Origin: Clostridia bacterium
Lineage (GTDB): Bacteria; Bacillota; Clostridia; Oscillospirales; CAG-382
Direction of reading: 5' to 3'
Assembly: GCA_900757905.1 (NCBI GenBank)
Contig: CAAEPN010000240.1
Span: 1 to 30,200 of the forward strand
Length of the DNA stretch: 30,200 bases
Shown here: positions 21,994-30,200 of the stretch, in pieces
How positions within the stretch are numbered: position 1 is the first letter of the stretch
Layout: each line of letters begins with the position of its first letter
Notes under the pieces: generated by a model
The model's input: the letters and a program-made list of their open reading frames with translations, nothing else
What the model was told of the DNA's origin: nothing
Database searches by the model: none
Position numbers and translations under genes: made by a program

Positions 21994-22017
21994 AAAAATC
22001 GCTCCTTTATAAATTTG

Positions 22018-22683
22018 CTAATTTAAGCTGACAATCAACTGATAGGTTTGTTCTTTCAAGCATTTGACGAGTGCGGCGCTGTCTGTGACATCCTCGTTCG
22101 TCAAAATGCCGCCGCGCGCAAGGTCGCACGGTTTGTGAAAATCCGAGCCGGATATTTTCTTCAGGCGATACTGCTCCGCCCAAAGCATGGCAAAGCCGTT
22201 TCGGGAATCATAGCCGTTATGGCCGTTATAGACCTCGATTCCGTCCAAAAGTGCCGGTGAGGTAATCTGCATTTTATCGCGGAACGGATGCGCCTGATAC
22301 ACAAGAAGTCCGTCGGCACGCATGGCAGGTAACGCCTTTTCGATCGGCGTTTCCAAAAGCTCCGGACGCTTGATAAAATAATCCGGATCGGAGCCATACA
22401 CCAAAAAGTCGGTCTGATACGCTTCGGTAAAGCGGAATTCACAGCCGTAAAGCACCGTAAAGCCGATCGTATCGGCATATTCTTTGGCGGCAAGGTATCC
22501 CTCGCGCTGTACCTTTAACATTTCCACGGCCGAAGCAAACTTTTTCACATAGCGCGGAAGCGCATGGTCGGTAACGACAATGCCGTCGTAACCGGCGTTT
22601 TTATACATATCCACAATTTCACGAGCTGGAAGCGTTCCGCATTCGCTTGATTCCTTTGTGTGTACATGCAGATCAATCCTCAT
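22018..22683 (-). CDS. PHP-domain phosphoesterase
   Basis: A 221-residue PHP-family metal-dependent hydrolase. The start at 22683 gives MRIDLHVHTK, the canonical PHP N-terminus, and overlaps the upstream stop as ATGA. An in-frame ATG at 22728 would add 15 residues inside the upstream gene and is less likely. Metal motifs are His6-Val-His8, Asp39-His40 (VTDH), Glu82 (GCEF), His132 (AHPF) and Asp181-x-His183 (GSDFH). Known relatives are histidinol phosphatase and other phosphoesterases, but length and context do not point to histidine synthesis. Translation is likely coupled to the methyltransferase gene. Confidence 0.87.
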   Translation of the reverse strand: MRIDLHVHTKESSECGTLPAREIVDMYKNAGYDGIVVTDHALPRYVKKFASAVEMLKVQREGYLAAKEYADTIGFTVLYGCEFRFTEAYQTDFLVYGSDPDYFIKRPELLETPIEKALPAMRADGLLVYQAHPFRDKMQITSPALLDGIEVYNGHNGYDSRNGFAMLWAEQYRLKKISGSDFHKPCDLARGGILTNEDVTDSAALVKCLKEQTYQLIVSLN

Positions 22684-23837
22684 GCCTTGTGCGCCCCGTC
22701 TCTCTTGAAATACTGGTAGTAATTGCACTTTATCATGCCGTTATAGAGCTTGCGCACCTTATCGGCCTTTTTGCCGTACAGGCGTTCAAACTCCTCCTCC
22801 GACGTGATGATATAGATTTGCCACGGCGCAAGCTTAGGAAAAACCGTTCCCATTTTGCGGTACAGTTCGCGCGCCTCACGAAGCGAATCTAGCCGTTCGC
22901 CGTAGGGCGGATTGCAGACAATGGTCGTGCGCACGCCGTCGGCACTTAAGGAAAGCGCGTCCTTTTGGAATACCTTTACGTATTTTTCCATACCAGCACG
23001 GCGAACGTTGGCGCTTGCGGTCTTTAATACGTTCCGGTCGATATCCGACGCAAACGCGGCGAAAGAACAGCCGTGAACGATCTTCTCGTTTGCTTCTTCC
23101 CTTGCCCGCGCCCAAATGCCCTTATCGAGAAACGCATATTTTTCCGCTGCAAACGGACGGCCAAGTCCCGGCGCGGTATTTGTCATCAAAAGCGCCGCTT
23201 CAAGCGGAATGGTCGCCGAGCCGCAAAAAGGATCCCAAAAACGGACGTCCTCTCTGGGACGGGCGATCTTGACAAGCGCCGCGGCAAGCGTTTCACGGAT
23301 GGGTGCAGCACCTGCTTCGGTGCGGTAACCGCGCTTATGCAGCGGCAGACCGCTTGTGTCAAGCATGACCGAGACCTCATCGTTTAAGATAAAAAATTCA
23401 ATTTGAAGCTTGACAGCCGTCTCTTCAAACCAGTCGATACGGTAAGCGCTTTTTAAGCGCTCGACAACGGCCTTTTTGATGATACTCTGACAGTCGGGAA
23501 TCGAATGGAGCGCCGATTTTATGGCATGCCCTTTTACCGGAAAAGCGTCCCGTTTGCCGATATACTGCTCCCATGGCAGCTTTTTCACACCGTCGAACAG
23601 CTCGGTAAAGGTTTCCGCATGAAACGCACCGACCCGGAGATAGACGCGTTCCGCCGTGCGCAGATTTAAGTTTGCGCGTGCAAGCACATCGTCATTTCCC
23701 GTAAAGACAACGCGTCCGTCAATGGTTTCAAGCCGGTTGCCGCCGCAAGCGTCAATTTCCTCGCCGACAAACTTTTCCAATCCGAACAGGCAGGTCGCCA
23801 CATACGTATTTGTATTGCCTAATTTGTTTTGCTCCAT
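22680..23837 (-). CDS. THUMP-domain class I SAM-dependent RNA methyltransferase
   Basis: A 385-residue methyltransferase of the RlmL/Trm14 group (YpsC-like in Firmicutes). An N-terminal ferredoxin-like plus THUMP RNA-binding region (about 10-165) is followed by a Rossmann methyltransferase domain. That domain has the SAM motif DPFCGSATIP at 202-211 and the catalytic NPPYGER at 309-315, typical of exocyclic-amine (N2-guanine or N6-adenine) methylation. The likely target is 23S rRNA guanine, as for RlmL, but tRNA cannot be excluded. It lacks the second methyltransferase half found in the E. coli RlmL/RlmK fusion. GAGG precedes the ATG. Confidence 0.9.
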   Translation of the reverse strand: MEQNKLGNTNTYVATCLFGLEKFVGEEIDACGGNRLETIDGRVVFTGNDDVLARANLNLRTAERVYLRVGAFHAETFTELFDGVKKLPWEQYIGKRDAFPVKGHAIKSALHSIPDCQSIIKKAVVERLKSAYRIDWFEETAVKLQIEFFILNDEVSVMLDTSGLPLHKRGYRTEAGAAPIRETLAAALVKIARPREDVRFWDPFCGSATIPLEAALLMTNTAPGLGRPFAAEKYAFLDKGIWARAREEANEKIVHGCSFAAFASDIDRNVLKTASANVRRAGMEKYVKVFQKDALSLSADGVRTTIVCNPPYGERLDSLREARELYRKMGTVFPKLAPWQIYIITSEEEFERLYGKKADKVRKLYNGMIKCNYYQYFKRDGAHKA

Positions 23838-23902
23838 AATATCCTCGTTTTTTCTGTTTTTCCGGTCATAAAGATATCGCCGGCTCGCGTCAGCGATACG
23901 GT

Positions 23903-24394
23903 TTATTTATTCGAATTCGTATCCAAATCGGAATAGATATTGTGATACTCGTCCGGCGTTTGATTTTTGCGTCGCACAAAGGAAAGATACGCAAGGCGCA
24001 GAACGCCCGCAGCCGCGTATACGCCGATAAATAAGAAAGACATGCACACAACCATAAAAATACGGTTGGTAAGCGCGGTATTTGATTTAAAATAGGACTC
24101 TGCCGCACCGCCCCATACAAAGGTCGCCAAAAAGGAAAGATACGAAAGCACAAAATGTACCGCACGTACAAGGACGGCCGCCAAATCTTTTTTTGCCAAA
24201 AAGTCCGTTATGGAAAACGTCACTGCGATGAGTAACGAAAACAACGCAAGCCACAGGATCTGACTGCAAAAAACTACGTTATCCTTGTTTAGCATCGTAC
24301 CGATGGCCGCAAGAGATACGAGTATCAGGCAAAACACGGCAAAGAAACGGTTTAACAGCAGTTTAAGCGCGCCAAACAGATTGTTTTTCTTCAT
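23903..24394 (-). CDS. Small four-helix membrane protein of unknown function
   Basis: A 163-residue protein with four hydrophobic segments at roughly 10-33, 43-66, 76-98 and 110-137 and a charged C-terminal tail. The ATG at 24394 is chosen because AAAGGA lies upstream in minus sense. A longer in-frame start at 24541 would run antisense-free into the SGNH hydrolase coding sequence and add an unlikely arginine-rich stretch. The topology resembles DUF3021-type proteins, but I do not recognise a signature. The gene lies 32 nt after the SGNH hydrolase gene and 65 nt before the methyltransferase gene. Confidence 0.72.
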   Translation of the reverse strand: MKKNNLFGALKLLLNRFFAVFCLILVSLAAIGTMLNKDNVVFCSQILWLALFSLLIAVTFSITDFLAKKDLAAVLVRAVHFVLSYLSFLATFVWGGAAESYFKSNTALTNRIFMVVCMSFLFIGVYAAAGVLRLAYLSFVRRKNQTPDEYHNIYSDLDTNSNK

Positions 24395-24426
24395 AAATAT
24401 CTTTCCTTTCCGATTGGAAATACCGT

Positions 24427-25071
24427 TTAAAGCGTTTCCAAGAAGCTCTTTAAACGCTCGGCAAGCATGCGGTTTCCGGCGTCGTTCGGGTGAAGTCCGT
24501 CCGGGCAGAAAGCGGCTTTCTGCGCCGGGATGTCCGGGCATAAGCCAAAGGAAGCGAACAGGTCAAGCACCGGCAGCGAATACATTTCCGCTGCTTCGCG
24601 GATAACATCGACATAGTCTTTTAAAATTTTGCCATGCAGAGCATTCGGCACGTAGTCGTTTTCACGATGAAGGGGCGTAAGAACGATGATCGGTTTTGTC
24701 GGATATTTTTCGATAAGACCGCGGAACAGATAATGTACCGCGCCGCAGAAGGTATCCGGCGTGCGGTCGGAAAAGCTTCCGAACGGTGCGTCGCCGTGGC
24801 CGTAGTCGTTTGTGCCGCCGAAAACGACGATAATATCCGCGTCGTCATCCATGCTTTGGAAACGGCCGCAGTAATCGTTCTTATCATGCTTTTCGTTGGT
24901 AACCGTCTGCTGACGGGCAATACGCGTGCCGCCGATACCGTAATTGCGGATTTCCGAAAGGCCGGCAATATCCTTTAAAACACAGGTAAAACGCGCCGCT
25001 TCACAGCTTGTCCCTGCTCCCTCGGTAATGCTGTCGCCAAGAAAATTGATCTTTTTTCCTTTGAGTTCCAT
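24427..25071 (-). CDS. SGNH/GDSL-family hydrolase
   Basis: A 214-residue SGNH hydrolase, probably an esterase or deacetylase. Block I is GDSITEGAG (nucleophile Ser in GDSIT), block III is GGTND, and block V is DGLHPNDAG, with the catalytic Asp and His. No signal peptide is visible, so it should act in the cytoplasm. GAGGA lies upstream of the ATG. Substrates in this family include lipids, acetylated sugars and acyl-CoA esters, and nothing here narrows the choice. It lies 62 nt downstream of prmC. Confidence 0.88.
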   Translation of the reverse strand: MELKGKKINFLGDSITEGAGTSCEAARFTCVLKDIAGLSEIRNYGIGGTRIARQQTVTNEKHDKNDYCGRFQSMDDDADIIVVFGGTNDYGHGDAPFGSFSDRTPDTFCGAVHYLFRGLIEKYPTKPIIVLTPLHRENDYVPNALHGKILKDYVDVIREAAEMYSLPVLDLFASFGLCPDIPAQKAAFCPDGLHPNDAGNRMLAERLKSFLETL

Positions 25072-25133
25072 GATGTTTTCCTCGCTTTTTAAATTAATAT
25101 GTTTCGGTCATTATTTGTCACACGGCACAATCA

Positions 25134-25970
25134 TCACTCATGCATACGCGCCACGCACACACGCTCAATGCCGAACTGGTCGGTCAAAAGCTCGGTACGG
25201 AAGCGTTTGCCGCGAAAGAGCGCAGAAACCTCGTCCGCGATATCATAGCCGACCTCCATAGCAATCTCGGAAGAGCTTTTTAAGTAACGGCTATATTTAG
25301 AAGCGATGATCTTATAGAACTCCAAGCCGTCATAGCCGCCGTTTAAGGCGATATACGGCTCATACTGCACTTCGGGATCAAGGTCTTTGATATCGTCGGT
25401 CTTGATATACGGCGGATTGGAAACAATAACATCGGGAATGCGAAGCGGCGTATAATCAAGAATATCAGAACAGACGATGGACAGGCGGTCTTCGGTAATT
25501 CCGTGATACTCCGCATTTTTTCTGGCATAGATAAGCGCTGCCTGTGAAACATCCACAGCCGCCGCCGTCACATCCGGGCGGTTATTGAGCACTGCCACGG
25601 CAATACAGCCGCTTCCGGTACACAAATCAAGCAAATGACCGCCGCGCGGAAGTGCGCGGATCGCATAATCGACAAGCATTTCCGTTTCCGGCCGCGGAAT
25701 TAAGCACCCTTTGCCGCAAAACATGCGAAGCCCGTAAAAATCCCATTCGCCGCAGATATATTGCAGCGGCTCACGCGAAAGACGGCGGTTTAGCGCGTCA
25801 TTTAAGTGCGAGGCGCTTAACGGCGTAAGCGTTTCGCGCCGTTTGAGCGTCAGCTCGTTGCGGTTCAGCTTTAAGACCCACATAATGAGCTGTTCCGCTT
25901 CAAAACGAGGGTTATCGGTTATTGACTCAAGGGCATGGATTGCCTGTGTTCTGAAATCGTTTAGTGTCAT
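25134..25970 (-). CDS. prmC: Peptide chain release factor N5-glutamine methyltransferase
   Basis: A 278-residue enzyme that methylates the GGQ glutamine of release factors RF1 and RF2. The N-terminal helical domain is followed by the SAM motif LDLCTGSGCIAVAV and the catalytic NPPYIKT (residues 185-191), diagnostic of PrmC. The start is uncertain: ATG 25970 (MTLNDF) fits homologue N-termini and has GGAG about 12 nt upstream. ATG 26000 would add 10 residues but has no ribosome site. yqhQ lies immediately upstream, as in many Firmicutes. The release factor gene prfA, usually next to prmC, is absent here. Confidence 0.92.
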   Translation of the reverse strand: MTLNDFRTQAIHALESITDNPRFEAEQLIMWVLKLNRNELTLKRRETLTPLSASHLNDALNRRLSREPLQYICGEWDFYGLRMFCGKGCLIPRPETEMLVDYAIRALPRGGHLLDLCTGSGCIAVAVLNNRPDVTAAAVDVSQAALIYARKNAEYHGITEDRLSIVCSDILDYTPLRIPDVIVSNPPYIKTDDIKDLDPEVQYEPYIALNGGYDGLEFYKIIASKYSRYLKSSSEIAMEVGYDIADEVSALFRGKRFRTELLTDQFGIERVCVARMHE

Positions 25971-26009
25971 TCTTGCGTTCGACTCCAAATCGCCGCGCAT
26001 TTTTGCGGC

Positions 26010-27011
26010 TTATTTTTGTTCTTGTGAAGCATCCGGATCTTCCGGCTCTGCCTCTGACTCCGCTTTCGGCTCCGGCGGATAAATTTCGGGTAATGCAGCC
26101 TTTAAGGAAGCGATTGCCACTTCAATTTCGCTCACATCCGGCTCTTTTGTGGTAAGACGCTGAATCCAAAGCCCCGGTGCAGAGCAAATGCGCACAAACA
26201 GATTATCGTGCTTGCCGGCATAGCGGATAAACTCATACCCGATTCCCACCACAAGCGGCAGAACGCAGAGCTTTATCGGGATTCGAAAGTAAATGTTTAC
26301 ATCAATATAAAAAACCGAAACCAAAATGCCAATGAACATCATGACAAAAAGGAAGCTTGTGCCGCAGCGCGGATGAAAACGGCTTTGTATTTTGACATTT
26401 TCCGGCGTCAGCTCAAGACCGGCTTCATGGCAAAAGATGGATTTGTGCTCGGCTCCATGGTACTCGAACACGCGCCGCATATCGGGAATGAGCGAAACCA
26501 GCGCGATATAGCAAATAAATATAAGTATCTTGGAAACGCCGTCCACAGCGCTCTTTAAAAAACGGTTATCGCAGAATTTGGCAACGAGATCCGATATCAC
26601 GGCCGGAAGCACAAAGAACAGTCCGACCGATAAAAGTACGCCCAAGATCGCGCCGATGACGGAAGCGACCGCCGCAACACTTTTACCGAATTTTTCCATA
26701 AGCCATTTTTCGAATTTGGATTCTTCCTCATCGTCGATCCCTAACATTTCCGCCGAGCGGTTGAGGGTATGAAAGCTGAGGATCATCATTTCAACGAAAT
26801 TGACTACGCCGCGGATGATCGGAATACCGAAAAATTTATATTTTTCACGTGCAGAACGATACGGCGTGGTTTCGGTTTCGATGCTCCCATCCGGCTTTCT
26901 GACCGACAAGGCCACGGTATCCTTCGACTTCATCATAACGCCTTCCAAAACCGCTTGGCCGCCTACCGTTCCAAGGCGTTCGGGACAGTTCGGACAATAT
27001 TTTTTACTCAT
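26010..27011 (-). CDS. yqhQ: DUF1385 membrane protein (YqhQ family)
   Basis: A 333-residue DUF1385 protein of unknown molecular role. The ATG at 27011 follows AAGGAG; an earlier in-frame start at 27056 has no such site. The N-terminus has a CPNC pair (Cys6, Cys9). The family signature GGQAVLEGVMM is at about 17-27, followed by membrane segments around 112-145 and 160-177 and a YHGAEHKSIFCHEAG histidine cluster at about 184-198. The last 25 residues are Pro/Glu rich and low in complexity. It sits directly upstream of prmC, the conserved arrangement in Firmicutes. Confidence 0.92.
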   Translation of the reverse strand: MSKKYCPNCPERLGTVGGQAVLEGVMMKSKDTVALSVRKPDGSIETETTPYRSAREKYKFFGIPIIRGVVNFVEMMILSFHTLNRSAEMLGIDDEEESKFEKWLMEKFGKSVAAVASVIGAILGVLLSVGLFFVLPAVISDLVAKFCDNRFLKSAVDGVSKILIFICYIALVSLIPDMRRVFEYHGAEHKSIFCHEAGLELTPENVKIQSRFHPRCGTSFLFVMMFIGILVSVFYIDVNIYFRIPIKLCVLPLVVGIGYEFIRYAGKHDNLFVRICSAPGLWIQRLTTKEPDVSEIEVAIASLKAALPEIYPPEPKAESEAEPEDPDASQEQK

Positions 27012-27036
27012 ACGGCACTCCTTTTCTATGGTAGCT

Positions 27037-27042
27037 ATTATA
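27037..27042 (-). promoter_or_regulatory. Candidate -10 for yqhQ
   Basis: TATAAT in minus sense lies 25 nt upstream of the yqhQ ATG in an AT-rich gap. No good -35 is present at 16-18 bp. It may give the yqhQ-prmC part of the cluster its own start. Confidence 0.4.
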
Positions 27043-27091
27043 GAATTTTTTTGCAAAGTTCTTATAACAATAATATTTCTATTTCGTAAAT

Positions 27092-28228
27092 TTAAGTATA
27101 GTATTGCGGCAGATATTTTTTGAAATACGCCGCCGCAAGCCGCGTAACCTCCGAATAGTTTTTTGTTCCGGCGGCAATTCCCTGCGACTTTAAATAGGTG
27201 TCGTTGACCGCGTCTGAAACCTTGGCCGCTTTGGAGGTTCGGTATTTATCGAAAAAGGCGCCGTAAGCGCGAAGCTCGCCCGTGATACGCCCGTCGAGCG
27301 ACGAATAGAGCCGCACGGCGCTTTCCGCGTCAAGATCGGAAAGAAGATATTCAAACAGGTTCAGCGCGCCGGCATAGCGCAGATACGCGTCCTCCGAATG
27401 CATACAGGCAAGAAAGGCAAAAAAGTTTGCTTCGCTCTCGTACGCGACGCCGAGCTGATGGGCGGCCTCGTGACAGGCTGTATAGGCGACCACATAGTCG
27501 GGATAGTTTACATTGAGGTTGGATTCGCCGGTAAGCGGCATATACATGCCGGAAATGTGAGTATACGTCCACGGTTCGGACAAGGCGACCGGCTTAATAC
27601 TTAATACCGGCGGCGTGGCAAGAAAGCTGTCATAGCCATCCTTCACTCTTTGCCTTAACGTATCGAAATCATACGGCATTTTGGACATGCCGTTCGGGGC
27701 ATATATAAGCGAGTCGCATTCCCTTTCAGCAAGGCGTAAGGATAGTGCAGCGCTGATATAGATATCCCGGTCGGTGAGCGACGCGGTATCGAGCGCAAAT
27801 AATTCCGCTGCACTTTTTCGCTTGTAGCAGATGCCGAAAGTTTGGATAAACATCGACAGTAACAGTAAAACAAGGCAAAATGCGCGCAAAATAAAGCGTC
27901 GGATGCTGCCTTTGATCTTGAAAGCGAAGTTTTTTATAACAGCACGCGCCAAAAGAAGCAAAAAAGCGACCGGTGCAAGCACGACAAGCGTTTCTGCAAG
28001 CGAAAACGGAACAAGCGAAGAAGCCGCGCCCAACACGGCGCGCAAAAATGCCGAAACCGTGTTGCAGTACCCTTCGGCAAACGCCGTATTCAGAGAGCCT
28101 GCAACAAGTATCGCAAGCGAAGCCAGAAAAACGCTCACGCTTACTGCGACAAGTCTACGGATTCCATTGGTATTCTCTCTGCCGCTTTCCGTTTTTTGCA
28201 CATCGGGCAGTCTTTCCGCATTTTCCAT
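27092..28228 (-). CDS. DUF3810-like membrane protein with a zinc-protease motif
   Basis: A 378-residue protein with three hydrophobic segments (about 25-45, 75-98, 113-134) and an extracytoplasmic or cytoplasmic C-terminal domain. This domain carries His253-Glu-Ala-Ala-His257 (CHEAAHQLG) with downstream Glu264 and Glu266, the HExxH pattern of zinc metallopeptidases. The ATG at 28228 follows AGGAG and lies 16 nt after the PBP2 stop; longer in-frame starts run into that gene. The arrangement resembles DUF3810 proteins, which have no established function. Its position directly after a cell-wall transpeptidase gene suggests an envelope role, which is an inference. Confidence 0.82.
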   Translation of the reverse strand: MENAERLPDVQKTESGRENTNGIRRLVAVSVSVFLASLAILVAGSLNTAFAEGYCNTVSAFLRAVLGAASSLVPFSLAETLVVLAPVAFLLLLARAVIKNFAFKIKGSIRRFILRAFCLVLLLLSMFIQTFGICYKRKSAAELFALDTASLTDRDIYISAALSLRLAERECDSLIYAPNGMSKMPYDFDTLRQRVKDGYDSFLATPPVLSIKPVALSEPWTYTHISGMYMPLTGESNLNVNYPDYVVAYTACHEAAHQLGVAYESEANFFAFLACMHSEDAYLRYAGALNLFEYLLSDLDAESAVRLYSSLDGRITGELRAYGAFFDKYRTSKAAKVSDAVNDTYLKSQGIAAGTKNYSEVTRLAAAYFKKYLPQYYT

Positions 28229-28244
28229 TACTACGCTCCTAAAA

Positions 28245-30200
28245 TCAGTTTCCGGATGTTCCGGCGATACTTTCGAAATAGTAATCGAAAATATCCGCTG
28301 CCACGCTTGACGCGCGCGCACTGCTGTTGCCGTTTTCGACAACGACTGCGACGGCTATCTGCGGATTTTCATAAGGGGCAAAGCCTACGAACAAAACCGT
28401 ATCGCTGCCCTTGGAAACCTGGGCCGTACCGGTCTTACCGCCGATATCGCGCGCATAGGGCTTGTTGCCGAACACGCCGCGCGCCGTTCCGCCCTCATCA
28501 TCCACAACCGAACGCATGGCGGATTTGATGATGCTGACAGTCTGGTCGGACAGGTGCGTTTTGCTTAAGATCTCCGGCGAATTTTCATAGACCGGCTTTC
28601 CGGTATAGAATTCATCCACCGATTTTAAAAGCGTCGCCTTATAGCGGTTGCCGCCGTTGACGATGGTTGACATATACGACGCCAGCTGAAGCGGCGTAAA
28701 GGAGTTATCCGACTGCCCGATCGCCATTTGCAGCGTATCGCCGGGATTCCACACATAACCGTGCGATTCCTTATATTCGGGACTTGCTAAGATACCCTCT
28801 TTTTCCGGCACTTCAATGCCGGTCTTTACGCCGAGGCCAAAGTCCTTGGCATAGCGGACAATGGCGTCCACGCCCATTTTATCGGCAACCGTATAGAAAA
28901 AGTAGTTGCAGGAAACTTTTATGGCGTCGGCTACGTTTACATACCCGTGCGTTGCACCGCGGCGCAGATATATCCAACAGCGCGGCGTATAGGTCGGCGC
29001 ATATTTCTTGTATTCGCCCTCATCGCGGATGTAGGTGTTGATATCGATAACGCCGGTATCGAGCGCAGCAGCGGCCGTCAGCATTTTGAAGGTCGAGCCG
29101 GGCGGATAGATGCCTTGTGTGGCACGGTTGATAAGCGGCGACGACGGGTCGTCCTTCAAGGTGTTGAAGTCGGCGGAAAAGGAATTCAAATCGTAACCGG
29201 GAACGCTTGCAAGCGCCAATATCTCAGCGCTATTGACATCCATCACAACGGCAGCGCCTGCGTGGCAATCCTCACCGGAATAAGGCTTGCCGGATTTGAC
29301 AGCGTATTCGACTGCAAGGGCGATCTGGCTTTTTAAGGATTCCTCGACAATTTCCTGCAAGGTGCTGTCGATCGTCAAACGCACCGAGTAGCCCTCTTTC
29401 GGTTCTTTTGTCACCTCGTAGCCGACAAGGTTGTTGTTTTCGTCAATTTCACAAAGCGCCGTGCCGTCGATAGGGCGCAAGTATTCCTCAAACGCTTTTT
29501 CGATACCGTCTTTCCCGATAACGGCGTTATACGGATAGCCTTTTTCCTTGATATACTCATCGGCCTCCTCGGCATAGATCGGGCCGACGCTGCCTAAGCT
29601 GTGGCAAAGCACGGAACCGCGGTCGTATTTCCGGGAATAGGAATGCGAGATCTCAATGCCGTGCAGCTCATGCGAACGCTCGGCAATGACGGTCTTCAAC
29701 GTTTCATCGACGTTTTTCAATAACGTATACGGCGCAGAGGTCGAAAAATCCGCGTTTTCCATATCGTAGCGAATGGCGGCAATTTTGCGTCCTTTTAACG
29801 TTTGCGCCATTTCCTCGTCAATACCGTAGCGCTTGACAAGATAGGCATAGAAATCCGTTCCGGTAAGCTCGGACGCGTCTTTTTCATTGTTCTTCAAAAA
29901 GCGCTCAAACATGCGTTTTTTATCGCTGTCTGCAATGTAATTGGCGTCGAGCGCAAACGGAGACACAAAGGTGAGCGGACAGCTGTCGGGTATCTCCACG
30001 CCATATTCGCCCAAGAGGTCGATAAGCGAGGACAGGACCTCCACCGACGCGCCGCCGGCAAGCGTTGTACGGTTGATATCGATGTTGTAGGAAATGACGT
30101 TCGTCACTAATTTCTGACCGTTGCGGTCGTATATCTCGCCGCGGCTGGCCGGAAGAACCGCGCTTTTATAATTGTTGGAAACCGCTTTTTTTTCAAACTC
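28245..30200 (-). CDS. mrdA: Penicillin-binding protein 2 (5' end outside window)
   Basis: A class B penicillin-binding protein, a transpeptidase of the elongasome that crosslinks peptidoglycan. The frame is open to the right edge, giving 651 visible residues. The GTG at 30107 is internal: upstream codons encode RGEIYDRNGQKL, the conserved dimerisation-domain start. Only the cytoplasmic tail and membrane anchor are missing. The active-site Ser is in PPGSTFK (Ser codon at 29094-29096), followed by SCN and KTG (GGKTGTAQ) motifs in normal order. The internal region before the transpeptidase domain is long, as in PBP2. rodA and mreBCD are not visible. The DUF3810-like gene follows by 16 nt. Confidence 0.93.
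   Translation of the reverse strand, partial: EFEKKAVSNNYKSAVLPASRGEIYDRNGQKLVTNVISYNIDINRTTLAGGASVEVLSSLIDLLGEYGVEIPDSCPLTFVSPFALDANYIADSDKKRMFERFLKNNEKDASELTGTDFYAYLVKRYGIDEEMAQTLKGRKIAAIRYDMENADFSTSAPYTLLKNVDETLKTVIAERSHELHGIEISHSYSRKYDRGSVLCHSLGSVGPIYAEEADEYIKEKGYPYNAVIGKDGIEKAFEEYLRPIDGTALCEIDENNNLVGYEVTKEPKEGYSVRLTIDSTLQEIVEESLKSQIALAVEYAVKSGKPYSGEDCHAGAAVVMDVNSAEILALASVPGYDLNSFSADFNTLKDDPSSPLINRATQGIYPPGSTFKMLTAAAALDTGVIDINTYIRDEGEYKKYAPTYTPRCWIYLRRGATHGYVNVADAIKVSCNYFFYTVADKMGVDAIVRYAKDFGLGVKTGIEVPEKEGILASPEYKESHGYVWNPGDTLQMAIGQSDNSFTPLQLASYMSTIVNGGNRYKATLLKSVDEFYTGKPVYENSPEILSKTHLSDQTVSIIKSAMRSVVDDEGGTARGVFGNKPYARDIGGKTGTAQVSKGSDTVLFVGFAPYENPQIAVAVVVENGNSSARASSVAADIFDYYFESIAGTSGN

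Noticed and set aside
1..30200. CRISPR array, tRNA or rRNA genes, transposons, prophage
   Set aside because: No regularly spaced repeats, tRNA-like cloverleaf, rRNA sequence, transposase or integrase was seen.

Overview
The window looks like chromosome from a strictly anaerobic Clostridia-type Firmicute, probably near Oscillospirales/Ruminococcaceae. This is inferred from gene content, not from a marker gene. The pointers are a class III ribonucleotide reductase with its radical-SAM activase, a CIRCE-controlled groESL, a DUF1385 (YqhQ)-prmC pair, an Rrf2 regulator near cysK and nadA, and mid-range GC. I found no rRNA, tRNA, insertion sequence, phage gene or CRISPR array, and no gene-free stretch longer than about 300 bases.

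Layout. (1) 1-9006, plus strand: the tail of an unknown gene, nrdG, then nrdD with a C-terminal glutaredoxin-like domain behind a strong promoter with two phased NrdR boxes. A thioredoxin-reductase-like flavoprotein, a radical SAM/SPASM protein and a GNAT acetyltransferase follow, ending at a terminator. Next come cysK, with an operator-like dyad and a cysteine-rich 24-residue leader ORF, then an HD hydrolase, nadA and an Rrf2 regulator. (2) 9071-16456, minus strand: a tight six-gene operon (Old Yellow Enzyme-like Fe-S flavoenzyme, SDR, fumarate-reductase-like flavoprotein, alpha/alpha-barrel sugar enzyme, xylose-isomerase-like protein, 2-hydroxyacid dehydrogenase). A divergent AraC-family gene lies beside it (16584-17387). 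(3) 17425-20860, minus strand: a CPA-type cation/proton antiporter preceded by what I read as a fluoride riboswitch with an intrinsic terminator, then groEL and groES with CIRCE. (4) 20860-30200, minus strand: metallophosphoesterase, PHP phosphoesterase, THUMP RNA methyltransferase, small membrane protein, SGNH hydrolase, prmC, yqhQ, a DUF3810-like membrane metalloprotein, and penicillin-binding protein 2 running off the right edge.

How the parts fit. NrdG generates the glycyl radical on NrdD. The fused redoxin and the adjacent flavin reductase suggest a dithiol-reductant, not formate-driven, class III system. The cysK leader and operator suggest cysteine supply is controlled at both transcription and translation or attenuation. 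The Rrf2 protein has IscR-like cysteines and is the nearest candidate regulator. The fluoride aptamer ties the antiporter to fluoride or ion toxicity and appears to double as the terminator of groESL. The six-gene operon has no transporter and no recognised pathway. It is the best candidate here for an undescribed catabolic system, perhaps acting on a glycosylated unsaturated compound.
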